A stretch of DNA of 64,000 nt from Bacilli bacterium (GTDB taxonomy: Bacteria; Bacillota_I; Bacilli_A; RF39; UBA660): the NCBI GenBank assembly GCA_900752905.1, contig CAADWX010000001.1, forward strand, positions 1 through 64,000, written 5' to 3'. Position numbers and translations under genes: made by a program. The stretch's first letter is position 1. Each line of letters starts with the position of its first letter. Positions 8,506-17,646 of the stretch are shown piece by piece. Under the pieces are notes generated by a model. The model had not been told where the DNA came from. It was given only the letters and a program-made list of their open reading frames with translations, and ran no database searches.

Positions 8506-9230
8506 TTATTCTCATTCCTTTCATATTTAACTATTAAATCATCTATTCCATTAAATGATAATTTATTTTTGTTCTTTAATATTTTAACACTTTTCACATC
8601 TATAATACCATATTTTAAAAACACATCTAAAGAATTTTTATTAAATTCATCACTACTTATTTTCTTTTCTGTATATTCATCCTTTATTAATATAAAATCA
8701 TCTATTGTTACAATAAAGTTTTGCGTAAATTTAGAAAGTATCGGTGTATTTTTAATTATTGATTTTCTAGCATTAGAATCTTTTATTACAGATATATTAA
8801 ATATTGGTAAACTTAATATATAAATAAAAATAAAGCTCCATACAAATCCTTCAATTATACCAACAATAAAACCTAATATTTTAGATGGAATACCAAGTAT
8901 AACAGTAATAGTTAGAAGTTTTTCTATTACTGAAGTTAATTTAATAACTAATTTTAAAATTATAGTTAATATACTTAATACAAGTATAAATGCTACTACT
9001 TCATAAATTAAAATATTTAATACTTCTATTCCTTTAAAGATTCCAAAAAACTTAAAAAAAGGTAAATGTTCATATAAAAAAACCGATACTGGATTTTTTA
9101 ATATAAAAGCAAGTATAACTACAATAAAAAGTCCTAAAAAAGATACACTCTCTTTTATAACACCTCTTTTAAGTCCAATAATACCACTCATAAGTATTAT
9201 TAAAATAAAAGCCACATCTATTATATTCAT
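8502..9230 (-). CDS. CvpA family membrane protein
   Basis: 242 aa. The start MNIIDVAFILIILMSGIIGL followed by KRG is typical of CvpA/colicin V production proteins, with about four membrane segments in the first 150 residues and a charged soluble tail. CvpA proteins are linked in other bacteria to envelope homeostasis; the precise function is not established. It is the first gene of a two-gene unit with trxA. A GAAGGA ribosome site precedes the ATG. Confidence 0.8.
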   Translation of the reverse strand: MNIIDVAFILIILMSGIIGLKRGVIKESVSFLGLFIVVILAFILKNPVSVFLYEHLPFFKFFGIFKGIEVLNILIYEVVAFILVLSILTIILKLVIKLTSVIEKLLTITVILGIPSKILGFIVGIIEGFVWSFIFIYILSLPIFNISVIKDSNARKSIIKNTPILSKFTQNFIVTIDDFILIKDEYTEKKISSDEFNKNSLDVFLKYGIIDVKSVKILKNKNKLSFNGIDDLIVKYERNENK

Positions 9231-9329
9231 ATAATCATATCCTTCGTATACAATAATTATATTATAATAGATTAAAAAAATAAAGAAATTTATACTTTTT
9301 TATGATAAAATTAAATAGAGGTGATTCTT

Positions 9330-10283
9330 ATGACTATTACACTTAAAGTTAGTGAAAAAACAAAACAGGAAATGAATGAATTTTTTGATGATTTAAAACG
9401 TCCAACGACTCCAGCATACGCGATATTCCAAGCAGATGATGCTGATACTGTTGTAACACTTTATGAATCTGGTAAAGCTGTATTCCAAGGAAAAGATGCT
9501 GATTTATCAAGTCAGTTCTGGATAGAAAGAGAAAAATATTATAATCCAACTCAAAAACCTATAGTAACAAATAGTGAAGATAAAAAAAAGGATGAAAAGA
9601 AAAAAGATATAGTTGATCTGAAAATATATAATTCTTCTACTATTGGTTCTGATGAAGTTGGAACTGGAGACTATTTTGGGCCGATAGTTGTTGCATCTAC
9701 TTTTGTTTCTAAAGAAAACATTAGTTTTTTAGAAGAATTAGGTGTTAAAGATTCAAAAAAAATGACTGATGAAAAAATATTAGAAGTAGTTCCTAAATTT
9801 ATAAATAAAATACCATATGAATGTATTATATTATCCAATAAAGATTATAATGAAAAGTATAAAAATGGTTACAATATGAATAAAATTAAAGCAATACTTC
9901 ATAATAAAGTGCTTGGTAAATTAACGAAAAAAATAAAAAATTATGATTATATTGTTGTAGATCAATTTGCTGAAAAATATGTATATTTTAGTTATTTAAA
10001 AGAAACAAATAATGTAGTTAAAAATATAACTTTTATGACAAAAGGAGAAAGCAAATGTTTAAGTGTCGCTGCAGCTTCTCTAATAAGTAGATATGTATTT
10101 TTAAAAGAATTTGCTAAAATACAAAAAGAAGTAGATATGCTTATACCAAAAGGTGCAAGTACTAGTGTCGATGATGTTGCAATTAAAATAATAAAAAAAT
10201 ATGGGTTTGATAAATTAAAAGATATAGCTAAATTAAATTTTAAAAATACAGATAAAATTAAAGAAAAATTAAAAGAGATTTAA
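9330..10283 (+). CDS. rnhC: Ribonuclease HIII
   Basis: 317 aa from ATG 9330. An in-frame GTG nine bases earlier is part of the AGAGGTGA ribosome site, so the ATG is the real start. The N-terminal substrate-binding domain (about residues 1-80) is followed by the catalytic domain: GSDEVGTGDYFGPIVV supplies the Asp-Glu pair, with VKDSKKMTD and VVDQFAEKY carrying further acidic residues. It removes RNA from RNA-DNA hybrids in the cytoplasm. It is transcribed away from cvpA and converges with the next gene through a shared terminator. Confidence 0.95.
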   Translation: MTITLKVSEKTKQEMNEFFDDLKRPTTPAYAIFQADDADTVVTLYESGKAVFQGKDADLSSQFWIEREKYYNPTQKPIVTNSEDKKKDEKKKDIVDLKIYNSSTIGSDEVGTGDYFGPIVVASTFVSKENISFLEELGVKDSKKMTDEKILEVVPKFINKIPYECIILSNKDYNEKYKNGYNMNKIKAILHNKVLGKLTKKIKNYDYIVVDQFAEKYVYFSYLKETNNVVKNITFMTKGESKCLSVAAASLISRYVFLKEFAKIQKEVDMLIPKGASTSVDDVAIKIIKKYGFDKLKDIAKLNFKNTDKIKEKLKEI

Positions 10284-10302
10284 ATTAAAATCTCTTTTTT
10301 TG
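10271..10302 (+). terminator. Bidirectional terminator between rnhC and the next gene
   Basis: Stem AAAAGAGATTT paired with AAAATCTCTTTT, then a T-run on the plus strand and an A-run upstream that gives a T-run on the minus strand. It overlaps the last codons of both convergent genes. Confidence 0.85.
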
Positions 10303-10839
10303 TTTTATCTTAGCTTGTGCAACTATATAGCTAGAATCTTCTTCTTCATATTTAAAAACATCCACATCTATTTTAGGTTTTTTTTGTATAATATCAATTA
10401 ATTTTAAAATGTAATTTATTTTTTCTTGATAATCACAATCACTAATTTTAGAAAATGTACCAAATATTACCCTTTTATCTTTGTTATTCAAAAAGTTTAT
10501 AATATCAATTGAATAACTAAAAGGATCATCAATTAATACATTTGATAAATCAAAATACGTTTTATCTATACTATCTTCTAAGTAAGGTGAATATGTATAT
10601 ACATGATATCCTCTTTTTTTTAAATTAAAAGAAATTGTATCATAAAAGCCTTTATTTAATTCTATAATAGAATCTTTACTATCTAAAAAATATTCTACTA
10701 TACCACTATAAACCATTAAATTTTTTTCTCTTTTTGAACACCATTCACATATTTTTTGAACAGATATATTAGTTTTTAATGTTATACCATTTGCCTTTTT
10801 ATATTCATCTTCTAATTTTTGTTTATACTCAATAAGCAT
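10285..10839 (-). CDS. Conserved-looking protein of unknown function
   Basis: 184 aa, not recognised. No signal peptide or membrane segment is visible. The C-terminal half has short hydrophobic strands (DKRVIFGTFSKI) and a lysine-rich end (KIKQKKRF), suggesting a small cytoplasmic alpha/beta protein. It has a good AAAGGATGG ribosome site. It lies downstream of murC, separated by a terminator, and converges with rnhC. Codon use and base composition match its neighbours. Confidence 0.7.
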   Translation of the reverse strand: MLIEYKQKLEDEYKKANGITLKTNISVQKICEWCSKREKNLMVYSGIVEYFLDSKDSIIELNKGFYDTISFNLKKRGYHVYTYSPYLEDSIDKTYFDLSNVLIDDPFSYSIDIINFLNNKDKRVIFGTFSKISDCDYQEKINYILKLIDIIQKKPKIDVDVFKYEEEDSSYIVAQAKIKQKKRF

Positions 10840-10883
10840 GCTATTACCATCCTTTGCCTTAACATTTTAACACAAAATATAAT

Positions 10884-10920
10884 CAAAAAAAATAAAAAGA
10901 ATTAAATAAATTTAATTCTT
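10884..10920 (-). terminator. Terminator after murC
   Basis: A 10-bp stem (AAGAATTAAA 10897-10906 with TTTAATTCTT 10911-10920) is followed on the minus strand by a T-rich tract. It closes the Tad-murC transcription unit. Confidence 0.85.
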
Positions 10921-10931
10921 ACACAATTTTA

Positions 10932-12242
10932 CTAAAGTATATGTTTTTCTTTAATATTTTTTAAATCCATTTCTAATTTAGATATATCATTTGGGCTCAT
11001 AAATACAAAAACAGTATTATTATATTTACTTAAAACTTCAGCGTCATCAATATTAATATGGCTACCATTTTCTAAGTTATCAATTATTAATTTAGATGTT
11101 ACATCAGGATAATCCTCTTGTTTTTCTCTTGCTGGATGAATATCTAAAACATATGAATAATCACTTTTATTTAAAGTTGCAGCAATGTCCTTTGCAAATT
11201 CTTTTGTACGTGTAAAAGTATGTGGTTGAAATATTGATACAATTTTTTTACCTGGGTATTTTTGCTTAACAGCTTTAAGAGTCGCTTTTATTTCATTTGG
11301 ATGATGTGCATAATCATCAATTATAATAGAATCCCCTGCAAAAATTTCATTAAATCGTCTTTTTGCTCCATTAAATGTTTTTAATGCTTTAGACACTTCT
11401 TTTGCTTCAATTCTTTCATAATAGCATACAGATATAGCTGCAAGTGCATCTAATAATTGATATTTTCCATAAATTGGAAGATCAAAAAAGCCATAATAAT
11501 TTCCTTCTATTAAAACATCGAAAGATGTACCATTTGTTTTATATTCTATATTAGTTGCTATAATATCATTATCATCTTCTAATCCATAATAAAATATTGG
11601 TTTATTAACTTCAAGTAAATGAGTATAAGGATCATCTCCACAAGCAATAACCATTTTATCTGCCTTAAGTGCAAATTCTTGATAAGCATTTATCACATCA
11701 TCTATATTTTTATAATAATCAACATGATCAAAATCTATATTTGTTATTATAGCGTAATAAGGTTGATAAGCTAAAAAATGTCTTTGATATTCACAAGATT
11801 CAAGTATAAAGTATTCACTTTCTCTATCTGCATAACCTGTTCCATCTCCTATTAAATAACTAATTTTTTTTATATTTTTTAATGCATTAGAAAGCATCGT
11901 TGTAGTTGTGGTTTTACCATGACAACCGGCAATACATACAGTTTTAAATTTTCTTGTTAATACTCCAACCATTTCATTATATTCATAAATATTTAAATTT
12001 AATTCATTTGCTTTAATAAGTTCTGGGTTATCATCTTTAATAGAAGCTCCCTTTATAATTTTCATGTTTTCTTTTATATTTGATTCATCATATGTAGTTA
12101 TACTAATATTATTTTTTATTAGTCCTTCTTCAGTAAAAAAATGTTTTTCTACATCACTACCATTTACATCATAACCTAAATCATGTAACACTATTGCAAG
12201 AGCACTCATGCCCGTACCTTTTATTCCTATAAAATGATACAT
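10932..12242 (-). CDS. murC: UDP-N-acetylmuramate-L-alanine ligase
   Basis: 436 aa. The opening MYHFIGIKGTGMSALA is the MurC UDP-binding motif; the ATP P-loop is GCHGKTTTT, and DDYAHHP and FQPHTFTRT are later MurC signatures. It adds L-Ala to UDP-MurNAc, the first cytoplasmic step of the stem peptide. AGGAGG precedes the ATG. It follows tadC after only 8 nt with no terminator between, so it is probably co-transcribed with the pilus genes, an odd partner for a core wall enzyme. Confidence 0.97.
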   Translation of the reverse strand: MYHFIGIKGTGMSALAIVLHDLGYDVNGSDVEKHFFTEEGLIKNNISITTYDESNIKENMKIIKGASIKDDNPELIKANELNLNIYEYNEMVGVLTRKFKTVCIAGCHGKTTTTTMLSNALKNIKKISYLIGDGTGYADRESEYFILESCEYQRHFLAYQPYYAIITNIDFDHVDYYKNIDDVINAYQEFALKADKMVIACGDDPYTHLLEVNKPIFYYGLEDDNDIIATNIEYKTNGTSFDVLIEGNYYGFFDLPIYGKYQLLDALAAISVCYYERIEAKEVSKALKTFNGAKRRFNEIFAGDSIIIDDYAHHPNEIKATLKAVKQKYPGKKIVSIFQPHTFTRTKEFAKDIAATLNKSDYSYVLDIHPAREKQEDYPDVTSKLIIDNLENGSHINIDDAEVLSKYNNTVFVFMSPNDISKLEMDLKNIKEKHIL

Positions 12243-12250
12243 AAAACCTC

Positions 12251-12949
12251 CTAATTTAAATAATTTATTACGACCGGTCCTAAAACTAAAAGTAGAATAA
12301 GTGGGACCATAAATAAAACAGATATAATACTAATTTTATTTGGTATCTTATTAATTTGACCTTTTATTTCTAATATTTGTTTGTCTCTTAAAAAATCTAT
12401 CTGATTGTACATTGTTTCTAAAATACTATTTCCAAAAACGTTTGTCTGTGTTATGTTTAAAATTATGTTATTTATTGTTTCACTTGGTATTCTCTTTTTC
12501 ATTGCCTCTAATGCTTCTACTAAAGATTTACCAAATTTAATCTCAAATAAAGTTTTTTTAAATTCACCTGATAATTCACTATCAACATTAAATACAGTTA
12601 TTTCAAGAGCATGTTCCAAATTTCTACCTGATTCAAGTGTAAGTGTCAATATTTCAAAAAATTCTAAAGCTTCTCTATCAAGTTTTCTACCTCTTTTTTT
12701 TACCTCTCTATCAAGAGTGACATAAGTAAAAAGATAGTATGCTAACACGCAAATAACTGGCGCTATTACATATCCAAAATTAAATAAATATACAGTAATT
12801 AAAAATGAAAATATGCAAAACAGTAATCTTATAGTCATATATTTAGAAATAGACATTTTAAAATTATCACCTAAAAGTGAAACCTTTTTATTTACAACTT
12901 CTACACTTTTTTTAGTATATAAGCGAATAAGAAAGTCATCTTTAAACAT
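12251..12949 (-). CDS. tadC: TadC-like type II secretion F-domain protein
   Basis: 232 aa. Two hydrophobic segments near residues 43-75 and a C-terminal one (about 208-230) flank a T2SSF domain with the typical ESGRNLEHALE and GKSLVEALE motifs. It is an inner-membrane platform protein that pairs with TadB for Flp pilus assembly. The start is 4 nt after tadB. Confidence 0.85.
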   Translation of the reverse strand: MFKDDFLIRLYTKKSVEVVNKKVSLLGDNFKMSISKYMTIRLLFCIFSFLITVYLFNFGYVIAPVICVLAYYLFTYVTLDREVKKRGRKLDREALEFFEILTLTLESGRNLEHALEITVFNVDSELSGEFKKTLFEIKFGKSLVEALEAMKKRIPSETINNIILNITQTNVFGNSILETMYNQIDFLRDKQILEIKGQINKIPNKISIISVLFMVPLILLLVLGPVVINYLN

Positions 12950-12953
12950 AAAA

Positions 12954-14459
12954 TCACATCCTAACTTTCATAATTTTTCTAACAAAAAATACATAAATAA
13001 TATAAATTATAAATATTAAAATAGACAAAGCTCTTCCTAGTAGTGTTGTATATAAAGGTTCAAAATAAGATGGTGATATAACACTAATAAACACAATAAA
13101 TAATAAAGGAATTATAAATAACGCATATACTATCAATTTAGAACTACCTGTTAATGATGATAATTCTAACTTTAATTTTTTCTTATTAAACAAAGTTTTC
13201 TCGATAGATGAAAATACTTTAATTATATTACCACCTGTTTTATTTAATATTGAAAGAGATGAAGTTAAATAATTAATCTCATCTATTTTAACTCTCTCAC
13301 CAAATCTTTTAAAAACAACATCAATAGAAAGTCCAAAAGAAAGTTCTAAGCTCATTTTTTTAAACTCTTCGGCTATTGGCCCTTTTAATTCTTTAGTGAC
13401 AAGTTCAATTGCTTGACTTATACTTCTTCCTGATTTAAATGCATTATTCATAATAATTATTGCTTGTAGTAAATCATTTTCAAGTCTATTTCTATACATT
13501 TTATATTTCACAAAATAATAAATATTTGGAATAAAATTACCAATTATAAAAGATATTAATAGTTCTGGTAAATTTATTACTTCAAATTGAATAGTTTTAG
13601 AAAAAATTGATAAAATCATACAAATCATACCTATAATAAATTTACTTGAGATTATATCCATAGAATTTTTAAAAGAACTAATTCTAATATATTTTTCATA
13701 CTTTTTAGACATTCTATTTAATATTTCTGATTTATTAAAAATTTCTGATACTTTATCAATTATCTTAATATATAATATTTTTCCTTTTTCAAATAAAGTA
13801 TCTTCCTTATTTTTTAATGGTTCTACTGTATATTTTGATATTTTTTTCTCTAAAGCTATTGCTTTTCTATATCTTATAAACAATATAAGTAAAATAAATA
13901 TAAATAATAAAATTAATGATAGTGTAATTTGATATTGTACCTTAGTACTTTTTTTAACATTAAAATTTAAAACCGTAGATGTTGTATTTCCTGCTTTATC
14001 ACTTACAGAACAATCAACTTTATACAATCCAGACTTAGAAAAATTATATTTATCAAAATCACACTTTATATCATCATATAAATCTTTATCAATATTATCT
14101 TCTACTCTTATATTTGATTTAAACATATCCATAGATATAGAAGATGTTTGTTCCAAATTAATAACTGAATCAGATATGATATGTGGACTAGACAAATCAA
14201 GTTTATACATACCACTTTCATATTTAGTTATATGATCCCACCTATCGTAAGATGTTACTATTATTTGATAAATTCCTGAGTCATCTAAAGCAATATCTAC
14301 AGGTTTTCTATTTGTTACAGTAGATGATGAAATAATTTTACCATCTTTATACACTTCATATGTATACTTATAAGAAGAAGATACAGGTTTATATGTTATA
14401 ATTAATGGTTCATTTCCATATTCAGTTAATTCATATAAACTAAAATTATCTTTTTCCAT
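12954..14459 (-). CDS. tadB: TadB-like platform protein with an N-terminal Ig-like domain
   Basis: 501 aa from ATG 14459 (AGGTGG 8 nt upstream; GTG codons further up lie inside that site). Residues 1 to about 170 look like two beta-sandwich, Ig-like segments: YKPVSSSYKYTYEVYKDGK, then a part ending YKVDCSVSDKAGNTTS, typical of extracellular Ig-like folds. A membrane helix follows near 180-200, a charged linker, then a T2SSF domain (SGRSISQAIELV, LSFGLSIDVVF) with more helices. Ordinary TadB is about 300 aa without the front part. No signal peptide is visible before the Ig-like part, so its topology is unclear. It should form the pilus platform with TadC. Confidence 0.85.
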   Translation of the reverse strand: MEKDNFSLYELTEYGNEPLIITYKPVSSSYKYTYEVYKDGKIISSSTVTNRKPVDIALDDSGIYQIIVTSYDRWDHITKYESGMYKLDLSSPHIISDSVINLEQTSSISMDMFKSNIRVEDNIDKDLYDDIKCDFDKYNFSKSGLYKVDCSVSDKAGNTTSTVLNFNVKKSTKVQYQITLSLILLFIFILLILFIRYRKAIALEKKISKYTVEPLKNKEDTLFEKGKILYIKIIDKVSEIFNKSEILNRMSKKYEKYIRISSFKNSMDIISSKFIIGMICMILSIFSKTIQFEVINLPELLISFIIGNFIPNIYYFVKYKMYRNRLENDLLQAIIIMNNAFKSGRSISQAIELVTKELKGPIAEEFKKMSLELSFGLSIDVVFKRFGERVKIDEINYLTSSLSILNKTGGNIIKVFSSIEKTLFNKKKLKLELSSLTGSSKLIVYALFIIPLLFIVFISVISPSYFEPLYTTLLGRALSILIFIIYIIYVFFVRKIMKVRM

Positions 14460-14471
14460 ATTATTCACCAC

Positions 14472-15803
14472 CTATTCAAAAATATCATCTATATCATCAA
14501 TACCAGCTCTTTTAATTTTCTTATACACTTCTGGTACTTTTTTACTCATTACAAACTCACCCATAACTTCACCATTTGAAGTTAAACCATCTTGTTTGAA
14601 TGAGAAAATTTCATTTAAATTAATTACATCATCTTTAAATCCATCAACTTCACATATACTTGTAATTTTTCTCTTACCATCTGAAAGTCTTTGAATATGT
14701 ACAACTATATTAATTGCATTTTCAATGTATTCTCTTAAAGCTTTAACAGGTATTTCCATTCCAGCCATAAGAATCATTGTTTCAAGTCTATTAAGTGCAT
14801 CTATTGGCCCATTTGCATGCATTGTAGTTAAACTACCACTATGTCCTGTGTTCATTGCTTGTAGCATATCAAAAGCTTCCTTACCACGTACTTCACCTAC
14901 AATAATTCTATCAGGTCTCATACGAAGTGAATTAATAACTAAATCTCTAATAGTTATAGCACCTTCACCCTCATAATTTGTAAGTCTAGTTTCAAGTGAA
15001 ATAACATGTTCCTGATTAAGTTTTAATTCTGCAGCATCCTCAATAGTAATAATTCTTTCATCACTACCAATAAATGAAGATAAAACATTAAGTAATGTTG
15101 TTTTACCTCCACCAGTACCTCCACATATAATTATATTTAGTTTTGCCTTAACACAAGCTTCCAAAAATCTTGCCATATATGGGGTTAAAGTCCCATTTCT
15201 AAGAAAGTCCTCTATATTAGCAAGTTCTGGTTTAAATTTACGAATTGTAAGAACTGGCCCTTTTAAGGAAAGTGGTGGAATAACAGCATTCAAACGCGAT
15301 CCATCTTCAAGTCTAGCATCAACCATAGGATTTGTTGTATCTATTGTTCTACCAAGTGGTTGAATCATTCTTTGTATAGTTCTTATAATATGGTCATCAT
15401 TTATAAAAGAAATCCCATCGTCTTTAATAATCTCACCATTTAGTTCTATATATATTTGGTCTTTACCATTAACCATAATTTCAGTTATATCTTTATCTTC
15501 AAGTAATTCAGATAATGGTCCATACCCGTTAATTTCATTATCGATAAGATTATAAATATAGCTTCTTTCAATATCAGACAAATCATATCCTTCTAATGTT
15601 TTATCTATCTCAGTTTTAACAAAATCATCCATTGTACCTTTTGCTGTTAAATTATTATCAATTAAATTTTGAATAATTTTTGTTCTTAATTGATCAAGTA
15701 ATTCCTTATTTTCAAATGCATCATAGTCTTTTATAATACTATAATCACTCTCATCAAATTTAACATCAAATTCATCTATAAATTTTCTAGCCACATTCAT
15801 CAC
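14472..15803 (-). CDS. cpaF: CpaF/TadA pilus assembly ATPase
   Basis: About 440 aa; the start may be GTG 15803, ATG 15800 or GTG 15794, all within or just after an AGGTGA site. The secretion ATPase core is clear: GGTGGGKTTLLN (Walker A), RIITIEDAAEL (Asp box), RPDRIIVGEVRG (Walker B) and TGHSGSLTTMHANG (His box). It is the hexameric cytoplasmic motor that powers Flp pilin assembly through TadB/TadC. It abuts the genes on both sides. Confidence 0.95.
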   Translation of the reverse strand: MMNVARKFIDEFDVKFDESDYSIIKDYDAFENKELLDQLRTKIIQNLIDNNLTAKGTMDDFVKTEIDKTLEGYDLSDIERSYIYNLIDNEINGYGPLSELLEDKDITEIMVNGKDQIYIELNGEIIKDDGISFINDDHIIRTIQRMIQPLGRTIDTTNPMVDARLEDGSRLNAVIPPLSLKGPVLTIRKFKPELANIEDFLRNGTLTPYMARFLEACVKAKLNIIICGGTGGGKTTLLNVLSSFIGSDERIITIEDAAELKLNQEHVISLETRLTNYEGEGAITIRDLVINSLRMRPDRIIVGEVRGKEAFDMLQAMNTGHSGSLTTMHANGPIDALNRLETMILMAGMEIPVKALREYIENAINIVVHIQRLSDGKRKITSICEVDGFKDDVINLNEIFSFKQDGLTSNGEVMGEFVMSKKVPEVYKKIKRAGIDDIDDIFE

Positions 15804-16565
15804 CTACTTATCTTCACGTACTAAATTATTAGCAATTTTTTCTAATACTTGTACTCCCTTTTTATTCTTTTTTACAAATCTTTTATCTAAAGTTAAAATA
15901 TTTCCATCAAGTAAATATTTTTCAATTTTTTTCACATACATAGATTCAGGAATAATATAATCTATAGAATTATTAATCATATGTTTTAAATCATATTCGG
16001 TAAAATATTTTTTATTTTGTCTATTGGAATAATTAAGTACTACAACATAATTTTTCATATCCATATTGTAATAAATATTCATAAGTGATCGCATATTTTT
16101 AGTATCAGCTAAATCATTATTTATTATATATAAAGCTTTATCACTTTGATCTAATGCAGTCAAATTAATTTCATCTAATGTATGATTTGTATCTATTAAT
16201 ATTACGTCATATCTTGATTTTAATTTGGCAATAACAATATTTAAATATTTAATACCAATTTTATTAGCAAGTCTTGGATCACGAGGAGAAGGAAGAACAT
16301 CAATATATTCATCATATTTTTCAACATAATCCTCTATTTTAGTAAACCTGTTTTCTCTCAAATCATCAACTAATTTAAATATGTCAGTATTATTCTCCAT
16401 ATTCAAATAAAGTGATACAGCACCAGCATACATATCTAAATCCATTATTAGAACCTTTTTGTTTTCATGTTCAAATATACCTGCTAAATTAATTGTTGTA
16501 ATAGTTTTTCCTACTCCCCCTTTAACAGAAGAAATTGTAAATACCTTTGCTTGTTTTATTGCCAT
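15804..16565 (-). CDS. TadZ/CpaE-like ParA family ATPase
   Basis: 253 aa. A deviant Walker A KGGVGKTITTINLA opens the protein, followed by a switch region ending VLPSPRDPRLAN and DVILIDTNHTLDE. It lacks the receiver-like N-terminal domain of classical CpaE. In Tad systems this protein positions the assembly machine at the membrane. It lies between the TadE-like genes and cpaF, with 2-nt spacing on one side. Confidence 0.85.
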   Translation of the reverse strand: MAIKQAKVFTISSVKGGVGKTITTINLAGIFEHENKKVLIMDLDMYAGAVSLYLNMENNTDIFKLVDDLRENRFTKIEDYVEKYDEYIDVLPSPRDPRLANKIGIKYLNIVIAKLKSRYDVILIDTNHTLDEINLTALDQSDKALYIINNDLADTKNMRSLMNIYYNMDMKNYVVVLNYSNRQNKKYFTEYDLKHMINNSIDYIIPESMYVKKIEKYLLDGNILTLDKRFVKKNKKGVQVLEKIANNLVREDK

Positions 16566-16567
16566 AA

Positions 16568-16939
16568 TTATCCCCTTTCTACAATAATATTATCTCCATC
16601 AAATGTACCTTTGTATGTTACCTCAATATTTTTTATAGGATTACTAAATAAATTACTAAATATACCATTTACTTTAGTTTTTATATATACATATAAATCA
16701 CCATTATCATAATAAACTTTATAATCTTCAATGTTTTTAATATTTTTTTTAATTAATTCAATCGTTTGTTCTTCATCTAAATTTTTACTAAAAGATGTTC
16801 TAACAGTATACTTTATATTATTTTCAACATTTCTTTTTTCATATGTAGCATACGATATATCAATAATAACTCCAAGTAACATAAATAATACTGGTATTAA
16901 AATAATAAATATAGTTAATGTTTGTCCTCTATTATTCAT
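16568..16939 (-). CDS. TadE/TadG-like pseudopilin, second copy
   Basis: 123 aa. It starts MNNRGQTLTIFIILIPVLFM, the RGQ-hydrophobic-helix N-terminus of TadE-like proteins, then a soluble beta-rich tail. It overlaps the preceding tadE-like gene by 8 nt. It is expected to be a minor pilin or assembly factor of the Flp pilus. The canonical Glu after the RGQ motif is a Thr here (RGQTLTIF), unlike the first copy. Confidence 0.75.
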   Translation of the reverse strand: MNNRGQTLTIFIILIPVLFMLLGVIIDISYATYEKRNVENNIKYTVRTSFSKNLDEEQTIELIKKNIKNIEDYKVYYDNGDLYVYIKTKVNGIFSNLFSNPIKNIEVTYKGTFDGDNIIVERG

Positions 16940-17273
16940 TTTTATAAATTGTCCTGCTTTCTTCTATTTTATAAGGATTTCCTAGTATATTAGATAATCC
17001 AGGTGTATTTATATCAATTTTTTTTGAAATAGTTATTGTTAAAAACTCATCTTTTTCATCAATAAAAAACTCAACACCATTCTCTGTCACAAACGATTGG
17101 ATTTTATCTTTTTTATTGTTTTCATATAAAGAAACAACATCATTTAAAATATCATTCATTTCATTTTTTTTTAGCAAAATATTGGCAAAATCAAATACTG
17201 CCATAATAAATAATATCAAAATAGGCAAAATCATTATAAATTCAACTAAAGCTTGACCTCTATTATTCTTCAT
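16932..17273 (-). CDS. TadE-like pseudopilin, first copy
   Basis: About 113 aa from ATG 17273, chosen because GGGAGGG lies 6 nt upstream; an in-frame TTG two codons earlier overlaps it. MKNNRGQALVEFIMILPILI is a standard TadE N-terminus, with one membrane helix, then a small soluble domain. It follows the Flp pilin gene but is separated from it by a terminator and served by its own promoter. Confidence 0.85.
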   Translation of the reverse strand: MKNNRGQALVEFIMILPILILFIMAVFDFANILLKKNEMNDILNDVVSLYENNKKDKIQSFVTENGVEFFIDEKDEFLTITISKKIDINTPGLSNILGNPYKIEESRTIYKNE

Positions 17274-17299
17274 AATCAACCCTCCCTATTATCATACAA

Positions 17300-17328
17300 A
17301 TTATACCAAAAAAAAAAGAAATACTCAA
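17300..17328 (-). promoter_or_regulatory. Promoter of the tadE-tadC-murC unit
   Basis: TTGAGT (17328-17323), exactly 17 nt, then TATAAT (17305-17300) on the minus strand, about 27 nt before the first tadE-like start. The -35 lies in the loop of the flp terminator and the spacer is its T-tract. Confidence 0.65.
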
Positions 17329-17339
17329 GTAATATTTCT
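17308..17339 (-). terminator. Terminator between flp and the rest of the Tad operon
   Basis: Stem AGAAATA (17317-17323) with TATTTCT (17333-17339), then ten T on the minus strand. It would allow much pilin mRNA and little assembly-gene mRNA. Confidence 0.8.
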
Positions 17340-17342
17340 ATT

Positions 17343-17540
17343 TTAATCTACACAACTTCCCTCACCTGGTTTATTTCCTTCAACATAAGTTTTTCCAACT
17401 AAATTGCAAGAAGATTTTGTCATAGAATCTTGTAAATAACCACCCAATAATTTAACTACTGCCACAACTACAACGCTTATAACAGCTATAATAAGTAAAT
17501 ATTCAACTAATGCTTGACCTTTATTGCTTAATTTTTTCAT
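17343..17540 (-). CDS. flp: Flp-type pilin
   Basis: 65 aa, normal for Flp/Fap pilins. MKKLSNKGQALVEYLLIIAV carries the G-cleavage site followed by QALVEYLLI, which contains the Glu-Tyr pair of Flp pilins. One hydrophobic helix is followed by a short tail with two cysteines (SSCNLV and GSCVD) that could form a disulfide. CAGGAGG precedes the ATG. It has its own promoter and terminator, consistent with high expression as the major subunit. Confidence 0.9.
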   Translation of the reverse strand: MKKLSNKGQALVEYLLIIAVISVVVVAVVKLLGGYLQDSMTKSSCNLVGKTYVEGNKPGEGSCVD

Positions 17541-17581
17541 GTAACATTCCTCCTGATTTCAAGTATTCTTTCTAATAACAT

Positions 17582-17608
17582 ATTATACTTTTTTTATATA
17601 TTTGTCAA
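17582..17608 (-). promoter_or_regulatory. Promoter of the flp pilin gene
   Basis: TTGACA (17608-17603) and TATAAT (17587-17582) on the minus strand, both perfect consensus but only 15 nt apart. The -35 shares its bases with the divergent DUF192 promoter. Confidence 0.7.
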
Positions 17609-17630
17609 ATGTTTTTTTATGTGATATTAT
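17602..17630 (+). promoter_or_regulatory. Promoter of the DUF192 gene
   Basis: TTGTCA (17602-17607), 17 nt, TATTAT (17625-17630). Transcription would start near 17637, leaving a leader of only about 10 nt. Confidence 0.65.
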
Positions 17631-17646
17631 TGTTTTAGTGATTTAA

